This document shows positions 43,360 to 52,650 of a DNA stretch of 64,000 nt, in pieces. The position numbers and the translations under genes were made by a program. The notes under the pieces are model-generated. The model worked only from the letters and a program-made list of their open reading frames with translations, did no database searches and had not been told where the DNA came from. Numbering within the stretch: the stretch's first letter is position 1; the number at the start of each line of letters is the position of its first letter. The DNA is from Sphaerisporangium fuscum (lineage in GTDB: Bacteria > Actinomycetota > Actinomycetes > Streptosporangiales > Streptosporangiaceae): the NCBI RefSeq assembly GCF_018531465.1, contig NZ_JAHDTF010000022.1:1-64000 (forward strand), in the 5' to 3' direction.

Positions 43360-44340
43360 ATGCTTCGATTCCTGACTCGCCGGACCATCGGCGCGGCGGT
43401 GATCCTCCTGATCATCGCCGCAGTGACGTTCTTCCTCTTCTTCGCCATCCCCGCCGACCCGGCGCGGCTGGCCTGCGGCAAGGTCTGCCCGCCCGAGACG
43501 CTGGCGCAGGCGCGGCACAACCTCGGTCTGGACAAGCCGCTGTTCGTCCAGTTCGTCGCCTGGGTGGCCGGTGTCTTCGTCGGCCGCGACTACGAGGGAC
43601 TGGGGCACTGCCCCGCGCCCTGCCTGGGGTTCTCGTTCGTCAACCGCGCCCCGGTGTTCGACACGATCATGGACCGCATGCCGGTCACGATCTCGCTGAC
43701 CATCGGCGCCTCCGTCGTCTTCCTGCTCTTCGGCGTCGGCACCGGCATCATCGCCGCCCTCTACCAGGGCCGGCCGCTCGACAAGATCGCCAGCATCGCG
43801 TCGCTGATCGGCGCCTCGGTGCAGATCTACTTCGTGGGCACGCTGGCGATGTACTTCCTCGTCTTCCAGTGGCAGATCATCGAGATCCCGCACTACGTGC
43901 CGTTCACCGAGAACCCCGCGCAGTGGGCGTACGGGCTGCTGCTGCCCTGGGTGGTGCTGGCGATCATCTTCACCGCGAACTACACCCGCATGACCCGCTC
44001 CACGATGGTGGAGCAGCTGTCGGAGGACTACGTCCGCACGGCGCGGGCCAAGGGCATGTCGGGGCGCACCGTGATCATGCGCTTCGCGCTGCGCGGCACC
44101 CTCACCCCCATCGCGACGATCTTCGGCATTGACATCGGCACGCTCATCGGCGGGGCCATCATCACCGAGACGACGTTCAACCTCCAGGGCATCGGCCGGC
44201 TCTCCATCATGGCCGTGGTCGACTCCGATCTGCCGATGCTGATGGCGACGGTGCTCGTCGCCGCCGGCGCGATCGTCGTCTTCAACATCATCGTGGACGC
44301 GCTCTACGCCGTCATCGACCCGCGCGTCCGCCTCAGCTAG
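43360..44340 (+). CDS. Oligopeptide ABC transporter permease, DppB type
   Basis: A 326-aa permease. The start MLRFLTRRTIGAAVILLIIA, LGLDKPLFVQFVAWV, and the EAA loop SEDYVRTARAKGMSGRTVIM are DppB hallmarks, as is GGAIITETTFNLQGIGRL. An unusual Cys-containing outer loop (LACGKVCPPETL and GHCPAPCLGF) is present between helices 1 and 2; four Cys could form disulfides outside the membrane. It pairs with the DppC-type protein. Confidence 0.9.
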   Translation: MLRFLTRRTIGAAVILLIIAAVTFFLFFAIPADPARLACGKVCPPETLAQARHNLGLDKPLFVQFVAWVAGVFVGRDYEGLGHCPAPCLGFSFVNRAPVFDTIMDRMPVTISLTIGASVVFLLFGVGTGIIAALYQGRPLDKIASIASLIGASVQIYFVGTLAMYFLVFQWQIIEIPHYVPFTENPAQWAYGLLLPWVVLAIIFTANYTRMTRSTMVEQLSEDYVRTARAKGMSGRTVIMRFALRGTLTPIATIFGIDIGTLIGGAIITETTFNLQGIGRLSIMAVVDSDLPMLMATVLVAAGAIVVFNIIVDALYAVIDPRVRLS

Positions 44341-44349
44341 GAGCCACGC

Positions 44350-45408
44350 TTGACCGCCGTCACACTCACCGAGAGCCCCTCCGGCCGCCGGGGCGACTCC
44401 TTCCTGTCCGTGCAGGACCTGCACATCTCGTTCCAGACCGAGGACGGCGTGGTGAGGGCCGTCGACGGGCTTTCCTTCGAGGTGGAGAAGGGCACCACGC
44501 TCGGCATCGTCGGCGAGTCGGGCTCGGGCAAGTCGGTGACCAACCTGGCCATCCTCGGCCTGCACAGTCCCGCCACCACCACCATCGACGGCCAGATCTG
44601 GTTCGAGGACCAGGAGCTCGTCGGCGCGAGCCGCACGACCCTGGAGCGGCTGCGCGGCAACCGCATCGCCATGATCTTCCAGGACCCGCTGACGTCGCTG
44701 TCGCCGTACCACACCGTGGGCCGGCAGATCGGCGAGGTGTACCGCAAGCACACCGGCGCGAGCAAGAAGGAGGCCCGCGACCGGGCGGTCGAGATGCTGG
44801 AGCGCGTCGGGATCCCGCACGCCCGGACGCGGGTGGACGACTATCCCCACCACTTCTCCGGCGGCATGCGGCAGCGTGTCATGATCGCCATGGCCCTGGT
44901 GTGCGACCCCGCCCTGCTGATCGCCGACGAGCCGACCACCGCGCTCGACGTCACCGTCCAGGCCCAGGTGCTCGACCTGCTCAAGGACCTGCAGGACCAG
45001 ATGGGCACGGCGATCATCCTGATCACCCACGACCTGGGCGTGGTCGCCCGGACCGCCCACCAGGTGCTGGTGATGTACGCCGGCCGGGCCGCCGAGCGGG
45101 GAACCGTGCGCGAGGTGCTCGGCGCGCCCCGGCACCCCTACACCTGGGGGCTGCTGTCCTCGGTGCCCAAGCTCCGCTCGTCGGTCGACGTCCCGCTCAC
45201 GCCGATCCGGGGCACCCCGCCGAGCCTGCTCAACCGGCCCTCTGGCTGCCCGTTCCACCCCCGCTGCGACTACGTCCAACAGGCGGACCCGGGGCTGTGC
45301 ACGGGCCAGCGGCCCGACCTCTCACCGGAGACCGGGCACGGGGACGCGTGCTACCTCACGCCGAAGCAGAAGCAGGAAATCTTCGCGCAGATCAAGGACC
45401 GACTGTGA
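44350..45408 (+). CDS. Oligopeptide ABC transporter ATPase, DppD type
   Basis: A 352-aa ATPase: Walker [18 protein letters not shown]-loop [20 protein letters not shown], signature [15 protein letters not shown], Walker [20 protein letters not shown]-loop ITHDLGVVA. The C-terminal oligopeptide/dipeptide domain has [11 protein letters not shown], Cys-rich as usual. TTG at 44350 is used as start, with TAGGAG 6 nt upstream. The stop overlaps the next GTG. Confidence 0.92.
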   Translation: MTAVTLTESPSGRRGDSFLSVQDLHISFQTEDGVVRAVDGLSFEVEKGTTLGIVGESGSGKSVTNLAILGLHSPATTTIDGQIWFEDQELVGASRTTLERLRGNRIAMIFQDPLTSLSPYHTVGRQIGEVYRKHTGASKKEARDRAVEMLERVGIPHARTRVDDYPHHFSGGMRQRVMIAMALVCDPALLIADEPTTALDVTVQAQVLDLLKDLQDQMGTAIILITHDLGVVARTAHQVLVMYAGRAAERGTVREVLGAPRHPYTWGLLSSVPKLRSSVDVPLTPIRGTPPSLLNRPSGCPFHPRCDYVQQADPGLCTGQRPDLSPETGHGDACYLTPKQKQEIFAQIKDRL

Positions 45409-46442
45409 CAACGCCGCTGCTGGAACTCCAGGGTCTGACCAAGTACTTCCCCGTCATGGGCGGCTTCATCTTCAAACACGAGGTGGGGAAGGTGCACGCG
45501 GTCGACGGTGTCGACCTGACGGTCGAGGCCGGGCAGGCGGTGGGCCTGGTCGGCGAGTCGGGATGCGGCAAGTCCACCCTGGGCCGGCTCGTCTCCCGGC
45601 TGCACGAGCCCTCCGGTGGGAAGATCCTCTACCAGGGCCGTGACATCACCCACCACTCCCGGCAGCAGCTCAAGCCGATCCGGTCCGAGATCCAGATGAT
45701 CTTCCAGGACCCGTACTCGTCGCTCAACCCCCGCCACACGGTCGGCACCATCATCAGCGGCCCGATGGAGATCAACGGCATCGAGCCGGAGGGCGGCCGG
45801 CGCAAGCGCGTCCAGGAGCTGCTGGAGATCGTCGGCCTGAACCCTGAGCACTACAACCGGTTCCCGCACGAGTTCTCCGGCGGCCAGCGCCAGCGCATCG
45901 GCATCGCCCGGGCGCTCGCCCTCTCCCCCAAGCTGATCGTCGCCGACGAGCCGGTGTCGGCCCTCGACGTGTCGATCCAGGCGCAGGTGGTCAACCTCCT
46001 GCAGCAGCTCCAGCACGACCTCGGCATCGCCTTCCTGTTCATCGCCCACGACCTCGCGGTGGTGCGCCACTTCTCGCAGCGCGTGGCCGTGATGTACCTC
46101 GGCAAGATCGTCGAGGTGGGCGACCGGGAGTCGATCTACCTGCGGCCCCGCCACCCGTACACCCACGCCCTACTGTCGGCGGTGCCCGAGGTGGAGCTCC
46201 CCGAGGACGGCGTCCACACCGAGCGCATCCGGCTCGCCGGGGACGTGCCCTCGCCGATCGACCCGCCCTCCGGCTGCCGGTTCCGCACCCGCTGCTGGAA
46301 GGCCCAGGAGAAGTGCGCCAACGAGGAGCCGCCGCTGATGCAGATCAGCGGCAACCACGACGGGCACCTGACCGCCTGCCACTTCCCCGAGGAGCCCACC
46401 ACCCGAGGCGACGACGTCGTCCTCGACCCGGCCCTGGCGTGA
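45405..46442 (+). CDS. Oligopeptide ABC transporter ATPase, DppF type
   Basis: A 345-aa ATPase of the second (OppF/DppF) type: [20 protein letters not shown] is the OppF-like insertion before [20 protein letters not shown], then Walker [15 protein letters not shown], signature [15 protein letters not shown], Walker [19 protein letters not shown] and H-loop [11 protein letters not shown]. The C-terminal domain carries [18 protein letters not shown] 45405 overlaps the upstream stop (GTGA). Last gene of the operon. Confidence 0.92.
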   Translation: MTTPLLELQGLTKYFPVMGGFIFKHEVGKVHAVDGVDLTVEAGQAVGLVGESGCGKSTLGRLVSRLHEPSGGKILYQGRDITHHSRQQLKPIRSEIQMIFQDPYSSLNPRHTVGTIISGPMEINGIEPEGGRRKRVQELLEIVGLNPEHYNRFPHEFSGGQRQRIGIARALALSPKLIVADEPVSALDVSIQAQVVNLLQQLQHDLGIAFLFIAHDLAVVRHFSQRVAVMYLGKIVEVGDRESIYLRPRHPYTHALLSAVPEVELPEDGVHTERIRLAGDVPSPIDPPSGCRFRTRCWKAQEKCANEEPPLMQISGNHDGHLTACHFPEEPTTRGDDVVLDPALA

Positions 46443-46511
46443 AACCCGGTTCCCTCTGATCGTCCGGCCGCCGTAGGTTGGGAGCGTCCCGTCAACCGGT
46501 GGAGGTCGCAA

Positions 46512-47255
46512 GTGACAGTGCTGGGCGGCAAGAAGGCCGTGGTGACCGGAGGATCCCGCGGGATCGGCCGGGCCATCGTCGAACGGCTCGCGCGCGACGG
46601 CGCCGAGGTGGTGTTCGGCTACGCGCGCGACGCCGAGGCGGCGGCCGAGGTGGAGAAGGCCGTGGCCGGCGCGGGCGGCACCGCGTACGCCGTCCGGGCC
46701 GACCTCGGCGAGCCGGGCGCCGCCGAGCGGCTGATGGAGACCGCCGAGGAGCGGCTCGGGGCGGTGGACATCCTGGTCAACAACGCCGCCGCGAGCTTCA
46801 CCCCCGCGCCGATCGCCGAGACCGACGAGGAGCTGTTCGACCGCGTCATGGCGGTCAACGCCAGGGCGACCTTCCTCACCATGCGGCACGCCGCCCGGCT
46901 CATGCCCGACGGCGGCCGCATCGTCAACATCTCCACGCTCAACACCCTGCGCGCGGCGCCGGGCATCGCGCCCTACATGGCGAGCAAGGGGGCGATCGAG
47001 CAGCTGACCGCCGCGGTGGCGCAGGAGCTGGGGCCGCGCGGCATCACCGTGAACACCGTCTCCCCCGGCGCCACCGACACCGACCTGCTGCGCGGCACCA
47101 ACCCCGAGGAGGCCCTCACCATGGTCGCCTCCATCACCCCGCTGCGCCGCCTCGGACGTCCCTCCGACATCGCCGACGTCGTCGCCTTCCTGGCCGGCCC
47201 CGACGGCCACTGGATCACCGGCCAGAACATCAGGGCCACGGGCGGCCTGTCCTGA
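46512..47255 (+). CDS. Short-chain dehydrogenase/reductase
   Basis: A 247-aa classical SDR. Cofactor motif VVTGGSRGIGRAIVERLA, VDILVNNAAASF, catalytic region VNISTLNTLRAAPGIAPYMA with Tyr and SKGA just after, and NTVSPGATDTDLL; C-terminal GHWITGQNIRATGGLS. It oxidises or reduces a carbonyl or alcohol with NAD(P); the Arg after TGGS and YARD rather than an acidic residue suggest NADP. GTG start with GGAGG 6 nt upstream. Substrate unknown; it lies alone between the transporter operon and a decayed region. Confidence 0.9.
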   Translation: MTVLGGKKAVVTGGSRGIGRAIVERLARDGAEVVFGYARDAEAAAEVEKAVAGAGGTAYAVRADLGEPGAAERLMETAEERLGAVDILVNNAAASFTPAPIAETDEELFDRVMAVNARATFLTMRHAARLMPDGGRIVNISTLNTLRAAPGIAPYMASKGAIEQLTAAVAQELGPRGITVNTVSPGATDTDLLRGTNPEEALTMVASITPLRRLGRPSDIADVVAFLAGPDGHWITGQNIRATGGLS

Positions 47256-47267
47256 CCTCGCCGTCCC

Positions 47268-47440
47268 TACAGAGACGTGCGGGCGGGGGTCGAGGACGCC
47301 GAAGACCTGGTGCAGACGGCGCTCGAACGCGCCCACCGGAGCCGGGATCGGATCCGGCTCGTGGACGACCCCGAGCCCTACGTCCGGCGCATCATCGGCA
47401 ACACCTTCATCAACCGTGCCCGGCGGCGGCCGATGGACCT
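47268..47440 (+). pseudogene. Internal fragment of a SigE-type ECF sigma factor
   Basis: The frame encodes DAEDLVQTALERAHRSRDRI, then DDPEPYVRRIIGNTFINRAR, the region 2 end and linker of SigE-subfamily ECF sigma factors. Region 2 core upstream and region 4 (the -35 recognition helix) downstream are both absent. No start codon with a ribosome site is visible, and the frame continues into non-homologous sequence. It is a scar of a lost sigma factor gene. Confidence 0.65.
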
Positions 47441-47470
47441 GGGCGACAAGTACGCGACCGCGTGGAACCG

Positions 47471-47785
47471 CAGCGGAAGCAGCAGGACGGCTACCGCGTG
47501 GAGATCTACGTGTACGAAGGCGACGCCGTCCACGAGGCGGACCGGTTCTGGAAGGACCGGAGCGAAGCGACCAAGAAGATCTTCGGGCAGGGAACCGGCT
47601 GGGTGCGGCGGCAGTGGGTCGGCGAGGACGGCGGCGCCGGCACCCCTTCCCTCTTCATGAGCCTGGGCGACGACCGGCGGGTGGAGATCATGCTCAGCCC
47701 TCCGTACGCCAAGAAGATCGGCACGGAGAAGGCCATCGAACGGCTGCTCGTCAGGATCGCCACCGGCCTGACGGCCGACGACTGA
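47471..47785 (+). pseudogene. C-terminal fragment of an unknown protein behind the sigma remnant
   Basis: In a different frame from the sigma fragment, about 104 codons read QQDGYRVEIYVYEGDAVHEA, then DRFWKDRSEATKKIFGQGTG, LGDDRRVEIMLSPPYAKKIG and end with TGA after TGLTADD. G/C third-position bias and balanced composition suggest real coding. No proper start is visible. Probably the tail of a gene that once followed the sigma factor, fused to it by a deletion around 47440-47470. Confidence 0.5.
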
Positions 47786-47806
47786 CCCGGCTCCCGCGCC
47801 CGTCCG

Positions 47807-48472
47807 TCAGCTCCAGGCGCGCTCGGCCTGGGCCCTGAGATCCTGGACGGCGCGGGCCGGGTCGTCGGCGCCGTAGACGGCGTTGCCGGCGACGAAGACG
47901 TCGGCGCCGGCCTCGGCGCACCGCTCGATGGTCTTGGCCGAGACCCCGCCGTCGACCTGGAGCCAGATCTCGCCACCATGCTTGGTGATCAGCTCACGCG
48001 CCCTGCGGATCTTGGGGAGCATGATGTCGAGGAAGGACTGCCCGCCGAACCCCGGCTCCACCGTCATCACCAGGAGCATGTCGATCTCGCCGAGCAGATC
48101 CTCGTAGTCCTGGACGGCGGTGGCGGGGCTCAGCGCGAAGCCGGCCCTGGCCCCCGCCGCACGGATCTGACGCAGCGTGCGCACCGGGGCCTTGGCGGCC
48201 TCGGCGTGGATCGTGACGCTGCCCGCCCCGGCCTCGGCGTACGCCGGCGCCCAGCGGTCGGGGTCCTCGATCATGAGGTGGCAGTCGAGCGGAAGCTCGG
48301 TCGCCTTCAGCAGCGACTCGACCACCGGCAGCCCGAGGGTGAGGTTGGGCACGAAGTGGTTGTCCATGACGTCGACGTGCAGCCAGTCGGCGACGCCCGC
48401 GACCTTGGCGGCGACGTCGGCCAGCCGCGCGAAATCAGCGGTCAGGATGCTTGGTGAGATCTGTACGGCCAT
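47807..48472 (-). CDS. rpe: Ribulose-phosphate 3-epimerase
   Basis: A 221-aa TIM-barrel enzyme interconverting ribulose-5-phosphate and xylulose-5-phosphate. Motifs: [37 protein letters not shown] with metal-binding residues, [31 protein letters not shown], and [23 protein letters not shown] at 48472. In related genomes rpe lies between rsmB and ribD/ribE; here it is separated from both by accessory genes. Confidence 0.96.
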   Translation of the reverse strand: MAVQISPSILTADFARLADVAAKVAGVADWLHVDVMDNHFVPNLTLGLPVVESLLKATELPLDCHLMIEDPDRWAPAYAEAGAGSVTIHAEAAKAPVRTLRQIRAAGARAGFALSPATAVQDYEDLLGEIDMLLVMTVEPGFGGQSFLDIMLPKIRRARELITKHGGEIWLQVDGGVSAKTIERCAEAGADVFVAGNAVYGADDPARAVQDLRAQAERAWS

Positions 48473-48646
48473 GATGCCGCCAGTCTAGGGCCCCGCTTTC
48501 CGGGGAACCGCCCGGCACACCCGTCAGCGGCCCGGCTCCGGGACGGGGCCGAGGGCGCATGCTGCGCGAGCTCGGCCTTCGCGACCGTACCCGGCTCGCC
48601 CTGTGCGTCAGGCGGCCCTGACCTCGCCGCCGGCGGAAGCGTTTCG

Positions 48647-49456
48647 TCAGCGGGCGGTCTCGTAGACCTTGACGGCCATCGGGCCGGCCGGGTCGAAGAC
48701 GACCTTGATCCAGTTGGCGCGGTCGTGTCCGGTGCGCTTGAGCCTCTTCAGGGCGGCGTACATGTCGAGCGGGGTGCAGCGCGTGGTGCCGAGGCCGTTC
48801 TTGTCCGCCTTGCTGACGTCGCCCAGCACGCCGCCGTTGCCCGAGCAGGTCGCGGAGGTGCGGTAGAACGTCATGCCCTCGGTGTAGTCGATCCTCAGCG
48901 GGCTGCCCGCCGTCTTCTTGTTCACCGTGGTGGGCTGCACGGTCAGGGAACTGGCGGTGAAGCCCGTGACCTGGGCGAACGAGGTGAGCAGCTTGGGGCG
49001 CTCCACGAAGGCGAGCAGCTCGCGGACCTGCGAGACCGCGCCGGTCGCCGGGTCGTAGGCCACGCGGACGGGGAGGGCGCCGAGCTTCAGCGTGTCGGTG
49101 AGGTCGGAGGCGTGGCAGCGGGTGGCGCCCAGGCGCACACCGTCCATGTTGACGTGCCCCTCGGTCTCCTTCAGGTCGCACGCCGTGGTGATGCGCCGGT
49201 AGTCGACGGAGGAGCCGAAGGTGAGCTTGAGGGTCTTCGCGGGCCGGACGGCGCCCAGCCAGTACGCGGCGAACCGATCGGCGGTGCCGAAGGCGGCGCT
49301 TCGCACACTGACCGTCAGGCCACCCGCCGCACCAGGCCGGGCCACCCCGTAGGCGACCTGGCTCTCCGATCCCGCCCGACCCGCGGCCGAGGCCGGCGCG
49401 ACGGCCAGTCCGCCGAGCGCGAGGGCGGCGGCGGCGGCCGTCATGACGATGCGCAA
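48647..49456 (-). CDS. Secreted protein with duplicated Cys-containing module, unknown function
   Basis: A 269-aa protein with a Sec signal peptide (VMTAAAAALALGGLAVAPAS, cut near ASA-AG). The mature part contains two similar modules: the first with TTACDLKETEGHVNM and GATRCHASDLTDTLK, the second with SATCSGNGGVLGDVSKADKN and GTTRCTPLDMYAALK. Each has a Cys pair about 25 residues apart followed by a D-x-x-x-x-L-K helix. I do not recognise a family. TTG at 49456 has GGGAGG 5 nt upstream; ATG at 49444 is an alternative. Stands alone between rpe and an XRE-cupin gene. Confidence 0.75.
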   Translation of the reverse strand: MRIVMTAAAAALALGGLAVAPASAAGRAGSESQVAYGVARPGAAGGLTVSVRSAAFGTADRFAAYWLGAVRPAKTLKLTFGSSVDYRRITTACDLKETEGHVNMDGVRLGATRCHASDLTDTLKLGALPVRVAYDPATGAVSQVRELLAFVERPKLLTSFAQVTGFTASSLTVQPTTVNKKTAGSPLRIDYTEGMTFYRTSATCSGNGGVLGDVSKADKNGLGTTRCTPLDMYAALKRLKRTGHDRANWIKVVFDPAGPMAVKVYETAR

Positions 49457-49530
49457 GGGTTCCTCCCAGGAGATCGATCCGTACGCCTGGTTGGAGTCCC
49501 ACGAAGGCCGCAGGGTTGTCGTGATCTCGG

Positions 49531-50109
49531 TCACACCCGAGGCGGTGCCGCCGCTCTGGTCCGCATGATCAGCGCCGCGATGGAGTACGTGCAGGGGACG
49601 TCGCCGTCGTTGGCGTAGGCGTGGACGGCGTCGGCGGCGAAGTAGACCGAATCCCCCTCGCCGAGCAGCAGGGTCGTCTCCCCGACGGTCAGGCGGAGGG
49701 TTCCCGACTCGACGACGACGTACTCGTGGGAGCCGGGCGCGTAGGCCGGGTATCGCCCGGCGTCGAAGTGCGGTGGCAGCGTGGAGCGGATCCACTCGAA
49801 GTTGACCCCGGGCACGACGGGCGTGAGGACCGTCCGCCGCCACCCTCCGGGTTCGTGGACGACGTCCTGCTCGGCGGCGCGGCGCACGATGACGCGCTGG
49901 TCGTCGGGCCGGGCGACGAGCTGGGCGAGGGAGACGCCGAGCCCGTCGGCGACCCGGGAGAGCACGACGATCGTGGGGGCCTTCTGACCGCGCTCGACGG
50001 AGGAGAGCATGCTCACGCTCACGTCGGCCGCGTCGGCCAGCTGCTGAAGCGTGAGCGAGCGGCCATGCCGCAGCTCCTGGATGCGCCTTCCCAGCGCCAG
50101 AAGATCCAT
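49531..50109 (-). CDS. XRE-cupin transcriptional regulator
   Basis: A 192-aa protein: N-terminal helix-turn-helix LGRRIQELRHGRSLTLQQLA, DAADVSVSMLSSVERGQKAP, and a C-terminal cupin sensor with YAPGSHEYVVVESGTLRLTV and LGEGDSVYFAADAVHAYAND. Such regulators often respond to small metabolites. It is divergent from an MFS transporter across 49 bp that hold a 16-bp palindrome, so it probably controls both genes. Confidence 0.9.
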   Translation of the reverse strand: MDLLALGRRIQELRHGRSLTLQQLADAADVSVSMLSSVERGQKAPTIVVLSRVADGLGVSLAQLVARPDDQRVIVRRAAEQDVVHEPGGWRRTVLTPVVPGVNFEWIRSTLPPHFDAGRYPAYAPGSHEYVVVESGTLRLTVGETTLLLGEGDSVYFAADAVHAYANDGDVPCTYSIAALIMRTRAAAPPRV

Positions 50110-50131
50110 ATTACACTATAATAATAGACAA

Positions 50132-50147
50132 TTTCACTATAGTGAAA
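50132..50147. promoter_or_regulatory. 16-bp perfect palindrome, candidate XRE-cupin operator
   Basis: TTTCACTATAGTGAAA lies between the divergent regulator and MFS genes in an AT-rich island. A second half-site-like CACTATAA (50114-50121) overlaps a TATAAT -10 (50117-50122) for the MFS direction. Binding would cover both promoters. Confidence 0.65.
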
Positions 50148-50158
50148 GCGTAGGGGAC

Positions 50159-51421
50159 ATGCCTGACATCCGCCCCGCCCGGCCGCCCGACCTGAAGGCC
50201 GACGACACGCACGCCGCCCCCCGGCCTGAGCTACGGCGGGCTCTCGTCGCCCTGTGCGCCACCGAGATCACCAGCTGGGGAGTCCTCTACTACTCCTTCC
50301 CCGTGGCGCTCGACGAAGTGACACGTGACACCGGCTGGTCGACGGCGGCGGCCATGAGTGCGTTCTCGGCCGGGCTGGTCACCAGCGCGGTGGCGAGCAC
50401 GCCGGTCGGACGGATGCTGGACCGCCGCGGCCCGCGCACGGTGATGACCATCGGGTCGATACTGGGCACCGCCGGGCTCGTCGCGGTGGCCACCGCGCCG
50501 GGACTGCCCTGGTTCGTCGCCGCCTGGGTGCTGACCGGCCTGGCGCAGTCGATGCTGCTGTACCCGCCGGCCTTCGCCGCGATCACCACGTGGTACGGTC
50601 CCGACCGCATCCGTCCCCTCACCACCCTGTCGCTGGCCGGCGGGCTGGCCAGCACCGTGTACGCCCCGCTGACCGCTCTCCTAGTGACCCATCTGGGCTG
50701 GCGATCCGCCTACCTGGCGCTGGCCGTGCTCCTCGCGGCCGTGACCCTCCCGCTGCACGCCTTCTGCCTGACTCCGCCCTGGCCCGCCCGGCCGGCCCGG
50801 TCACGCGTGCGGGACGTGGCGCACATCCGCGAAGTGGCGTCGAGCCCGCCGTTCCTGCTCCTGGCCGCCGCGCTGGGGCTCGGCGCGCTCGGCCTCTACG
50901 CCGCCACGACCAACCTGGTCCCCCTGCTCGTCGCCCGCGGGACGGACACGACCACCGCCGCCGTCGCCCTCGGCCTGTGCGGCGTGGGGCAACTCCTCGG
51001 GCGGCTCGGCTACCCCTGGCTCACCCGCAGGACCGGCCCGCGGGGGCGTGCCGCCGCCGTACTGGCCGCCGGCGCGGGCGCCGTCGCCGCGCTCGCCGCG
51101 ATCGACGACCCGTTTCCGCTGCTGATCGCCGTGGTGGTCGCGGCGGGCGCCGTTCGGGGCGTCTACACCCTGCTCCAGGCCACCGCTGTCAGCGACCGGT
51201 GGGGGGTGCGCCACTTCGCCACCCTCAACGCCCTCGCCACCGCACCGGCGGGCCTCGCCACCGCCCTCGCACCGGCGGCCGGGGCCCTGCTCGCCGCGCG
51301 CCTCGGCTACCCGGCGGCGTTCTGGCTGCTGGCCGTGGTCACCTTGGCGGGAGCGGCCCTCGCGCTACGGCGTCAGGGTGGTCACGCCGGCGAGGGCGAC
51401 CGCCGCGATGAGCGCCGATGA
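50159..51421 (+). CDS. MFS transporter
   Basis: A 420-aa protein with about 12 helices. EITSWGVLYYSFPVALDEVT is typical of monocarboxylate-porter-like/aromatic acid MFS members; motif A-like TPVGRMLDRRGPRTVMT follows helix 2, and second-half RLGYPWLTRRTGPRGRA is its repeat. ATG 50159 has AGGGG 4 nt upstream. The C-terminal 19 codons overlap the convergent yeiH-type gene. Regulated probably by the divergent XRE-cupin protein. Confidence 0.88.
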   Translation: MPDIRPARPPDLKADDTHAAPRPELRRALVALCATEITSWGVLYYSFPVALDEVTRDTGWSTAAAMSAFSAGLVTSAVASTPVGRMLDRRGPRTVMTIGSILGTAGLVAVATAPGLPWFVAAWVLTGLAQSMLLYPPAFAAITTWYGPDRIRPLTTLSLAGGLASTVYAPLTALLVTHLGWRSAYLALAVLLAAVTLPLHAFCLTPPWPARPARSRVRDVAHIREVASSPPFLLLAAALGLGALGLYAATTNLVPLLVARGTDTTTAAVALGLCGVGQLLGRLGYPWLTRRTGPRGRAAAVLAAGAGAVAALAAIDDPFPLLIAVVVAAGAVRGVYTLLQATAVSDRWGVRHFATLNALATAPAGLATALAPAAGALLAARLGYPAAFWLLAVVTLAGAALALRRQGGHAGEGDRRDERR

Positions 51422-52375
51422 CAGGGCGCCGAGGGCGACGGCCCGGCGGCCGGTGCGCAGCAGCGCGCGCAGCCTGACCGCCGACCCCATCGCGAACAGC
51501 GCGGCGCCGAACAGCAGGGTCTCCGCCGTCTTCAGCGGCGCCAGCAGGGCGACCGGCACGGTGCCGAGGCTGCGCAGCACGACCATGGCGAGAAAGCCGC
51601 CGACGAAGAGGGGCACCACGGGCGGCTTGCCACCTGTGCCCGGCGCGGCGGTGCGGCGCCGCCACAGGCCGACACCCGCGATGAGCGGCGCCAGCAGGAC
51701 CACCCTGGTCAGCTTCACGACCACGGCCGCCGTCAGCGCGGCGGAGCCGGCCGTCTGGGCCACGGCCACCACCTGCGCCACCTCGTGCACGCTCGCGCCG
51801 GCCCAGATGCCGAAGCCCTCGGGGGAAAGGTGGAGGAAGGCCTGCGCCAGCGGCAGGACGGCGAGCGCGAGGGAGCCGTACAGGGTGACCAGCGCGACGG
51901 CGGTCATGACGTCCTCCTCCTCGCCGCCGGCCACCCCCTCCATGGCGGCGACGGCCGCCGCGCCGCAGATGGAGAAGCCGGTGGCGACGAGCAGCGACAG
52001 TCCGCCGCCGAGCCCGAGCCGGCGGCCGAGCCACCACGTGCCGGCGAAGGTGACGGTGACGGTCAGCAGGACCAGCAGCAGCACCGGGAGGCCGAGCGCG
52101 AGGACGTCGGGCACGGCCAGTTGCGCGCCGAGCAGCACCACACCGAGCCGGAGCAACCGCCGGGCGGCGAACGCCAGGCCCGGCCGCAGGGCCGTCACGC
52201 CGGGTGCGAGGTTGCCCATCAGGGCGCCCAGGACGATGGCGGCCATCAGCGGGCTCACGGCGGGCAGCAGCGCGTTGACCGCGGTGGCCACGGCGACGCC
52301 GGCGGCGGCCACCAGCAGCCCGGGCAGGACGGAGCCGGCGGTCGCGGCGCGCGCCGGGCCGGTGACCCGCGTCAC
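51365..52375 (-). CDS. YeiH family putative sulfate exporter (UPF0324)
   Basis: A 336-aa membrane protein with about ten helices. YeiH family motifs: LMAAIVLGALMGNLAPGVTA, RRLLRLGVVLLGAQLAVPDV, LVATGFSICGAAAVAAMEGV, and GIWAGASVHEVAQVVAVAQT. Family members are annotated as putative sulfate exporters; direct evidence is thin. The GTG start overlaps the stop of a repeat-rich open frame upstream. It is divergent from a LysR regulator, as with yeiH-yeiE in enterobacteria. Its 3' end overlaps the MFS gene by 57 bp. Confidence 0.88.
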   Translation of the reverse strand: MTRVTGPARAATAGSVLPGLLVAAAGVAVATAVNALLPAVSPLMAAIVLGALMGNLAPGVTALRPGLAFAARRLLRLGVVLLGAQLAVPDVLALGLPVLLLVLLTVTVTFAGTWWLGRRLGLGGGLSLLVATGFSICGAAAVAAMEGVAGGEEEDVMTAVALVTLYGSLALAVLPLAQAFLHLSPEGFGIWAGASVHEVAQVVAVAQTAGSAALTAAVVVKLTRVVLLAPLIAGVGLWRRRTAAPGTGGKPPVVPLFVGGFLAMVVLRSLGTVPVALLAPLKTAETLLFGAALFAMGSAVRLRALLRTGRRAVALGALSSALIAAVALAGVTTLTP

Positions 52376-52398
52376 GGCGCGATCGCTTCGACGACCAC

Positions 52399-52650
52399 CG
52401 GACCGAACGACGGCATGCCGCGGCCGTTCAGAGAAGCGGACGCCCCGGCCCCACGCCCCTCCCGGCGGGCCCGAGGGGTGGACGACCCGATGCCGTGATC
52501 ACCCCGGCGGGCCGGCGGAATGGACGGTGCCAGGCGACGCCCCTCCGGGCGGGCCGGAGAAGCGGACGGCCTGATCCCCCACCCCTTCCCGCGGGTTCGT
52601 GGGGTGGATGGTCCGGTGCCGCGGTCGCGCCGGCGGGCCGGCGGTGTGGA
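52399..52650 (-). repeat. 42-bp minisatellite, six copies, between yeiH-type and lysR genes
   Basis: Six degenerate 42-bp units fill most of the 355-bp divergent gap. On the minus strand an open frame from an ATG at 52659 to 52372 reads them as 14-residue repeats such as STPPARRRDRGTGP and SIPPARRGDHGIGS, and its TGA overlaps the GTG of the yeiH-type gene. The ORF has only a weak ribosome site, so I list it here as a repeat and not as a gene. Promoters for both genes must lie within or beside the array. Confidence 0.8.

Noticed and set aside
41547-43535. 662-codon minus-strand frame opposite the oligopeptide-binding protein
   Set aside because: Val/Gly/Asp-rich mirror of a clear family 5 binding protein.
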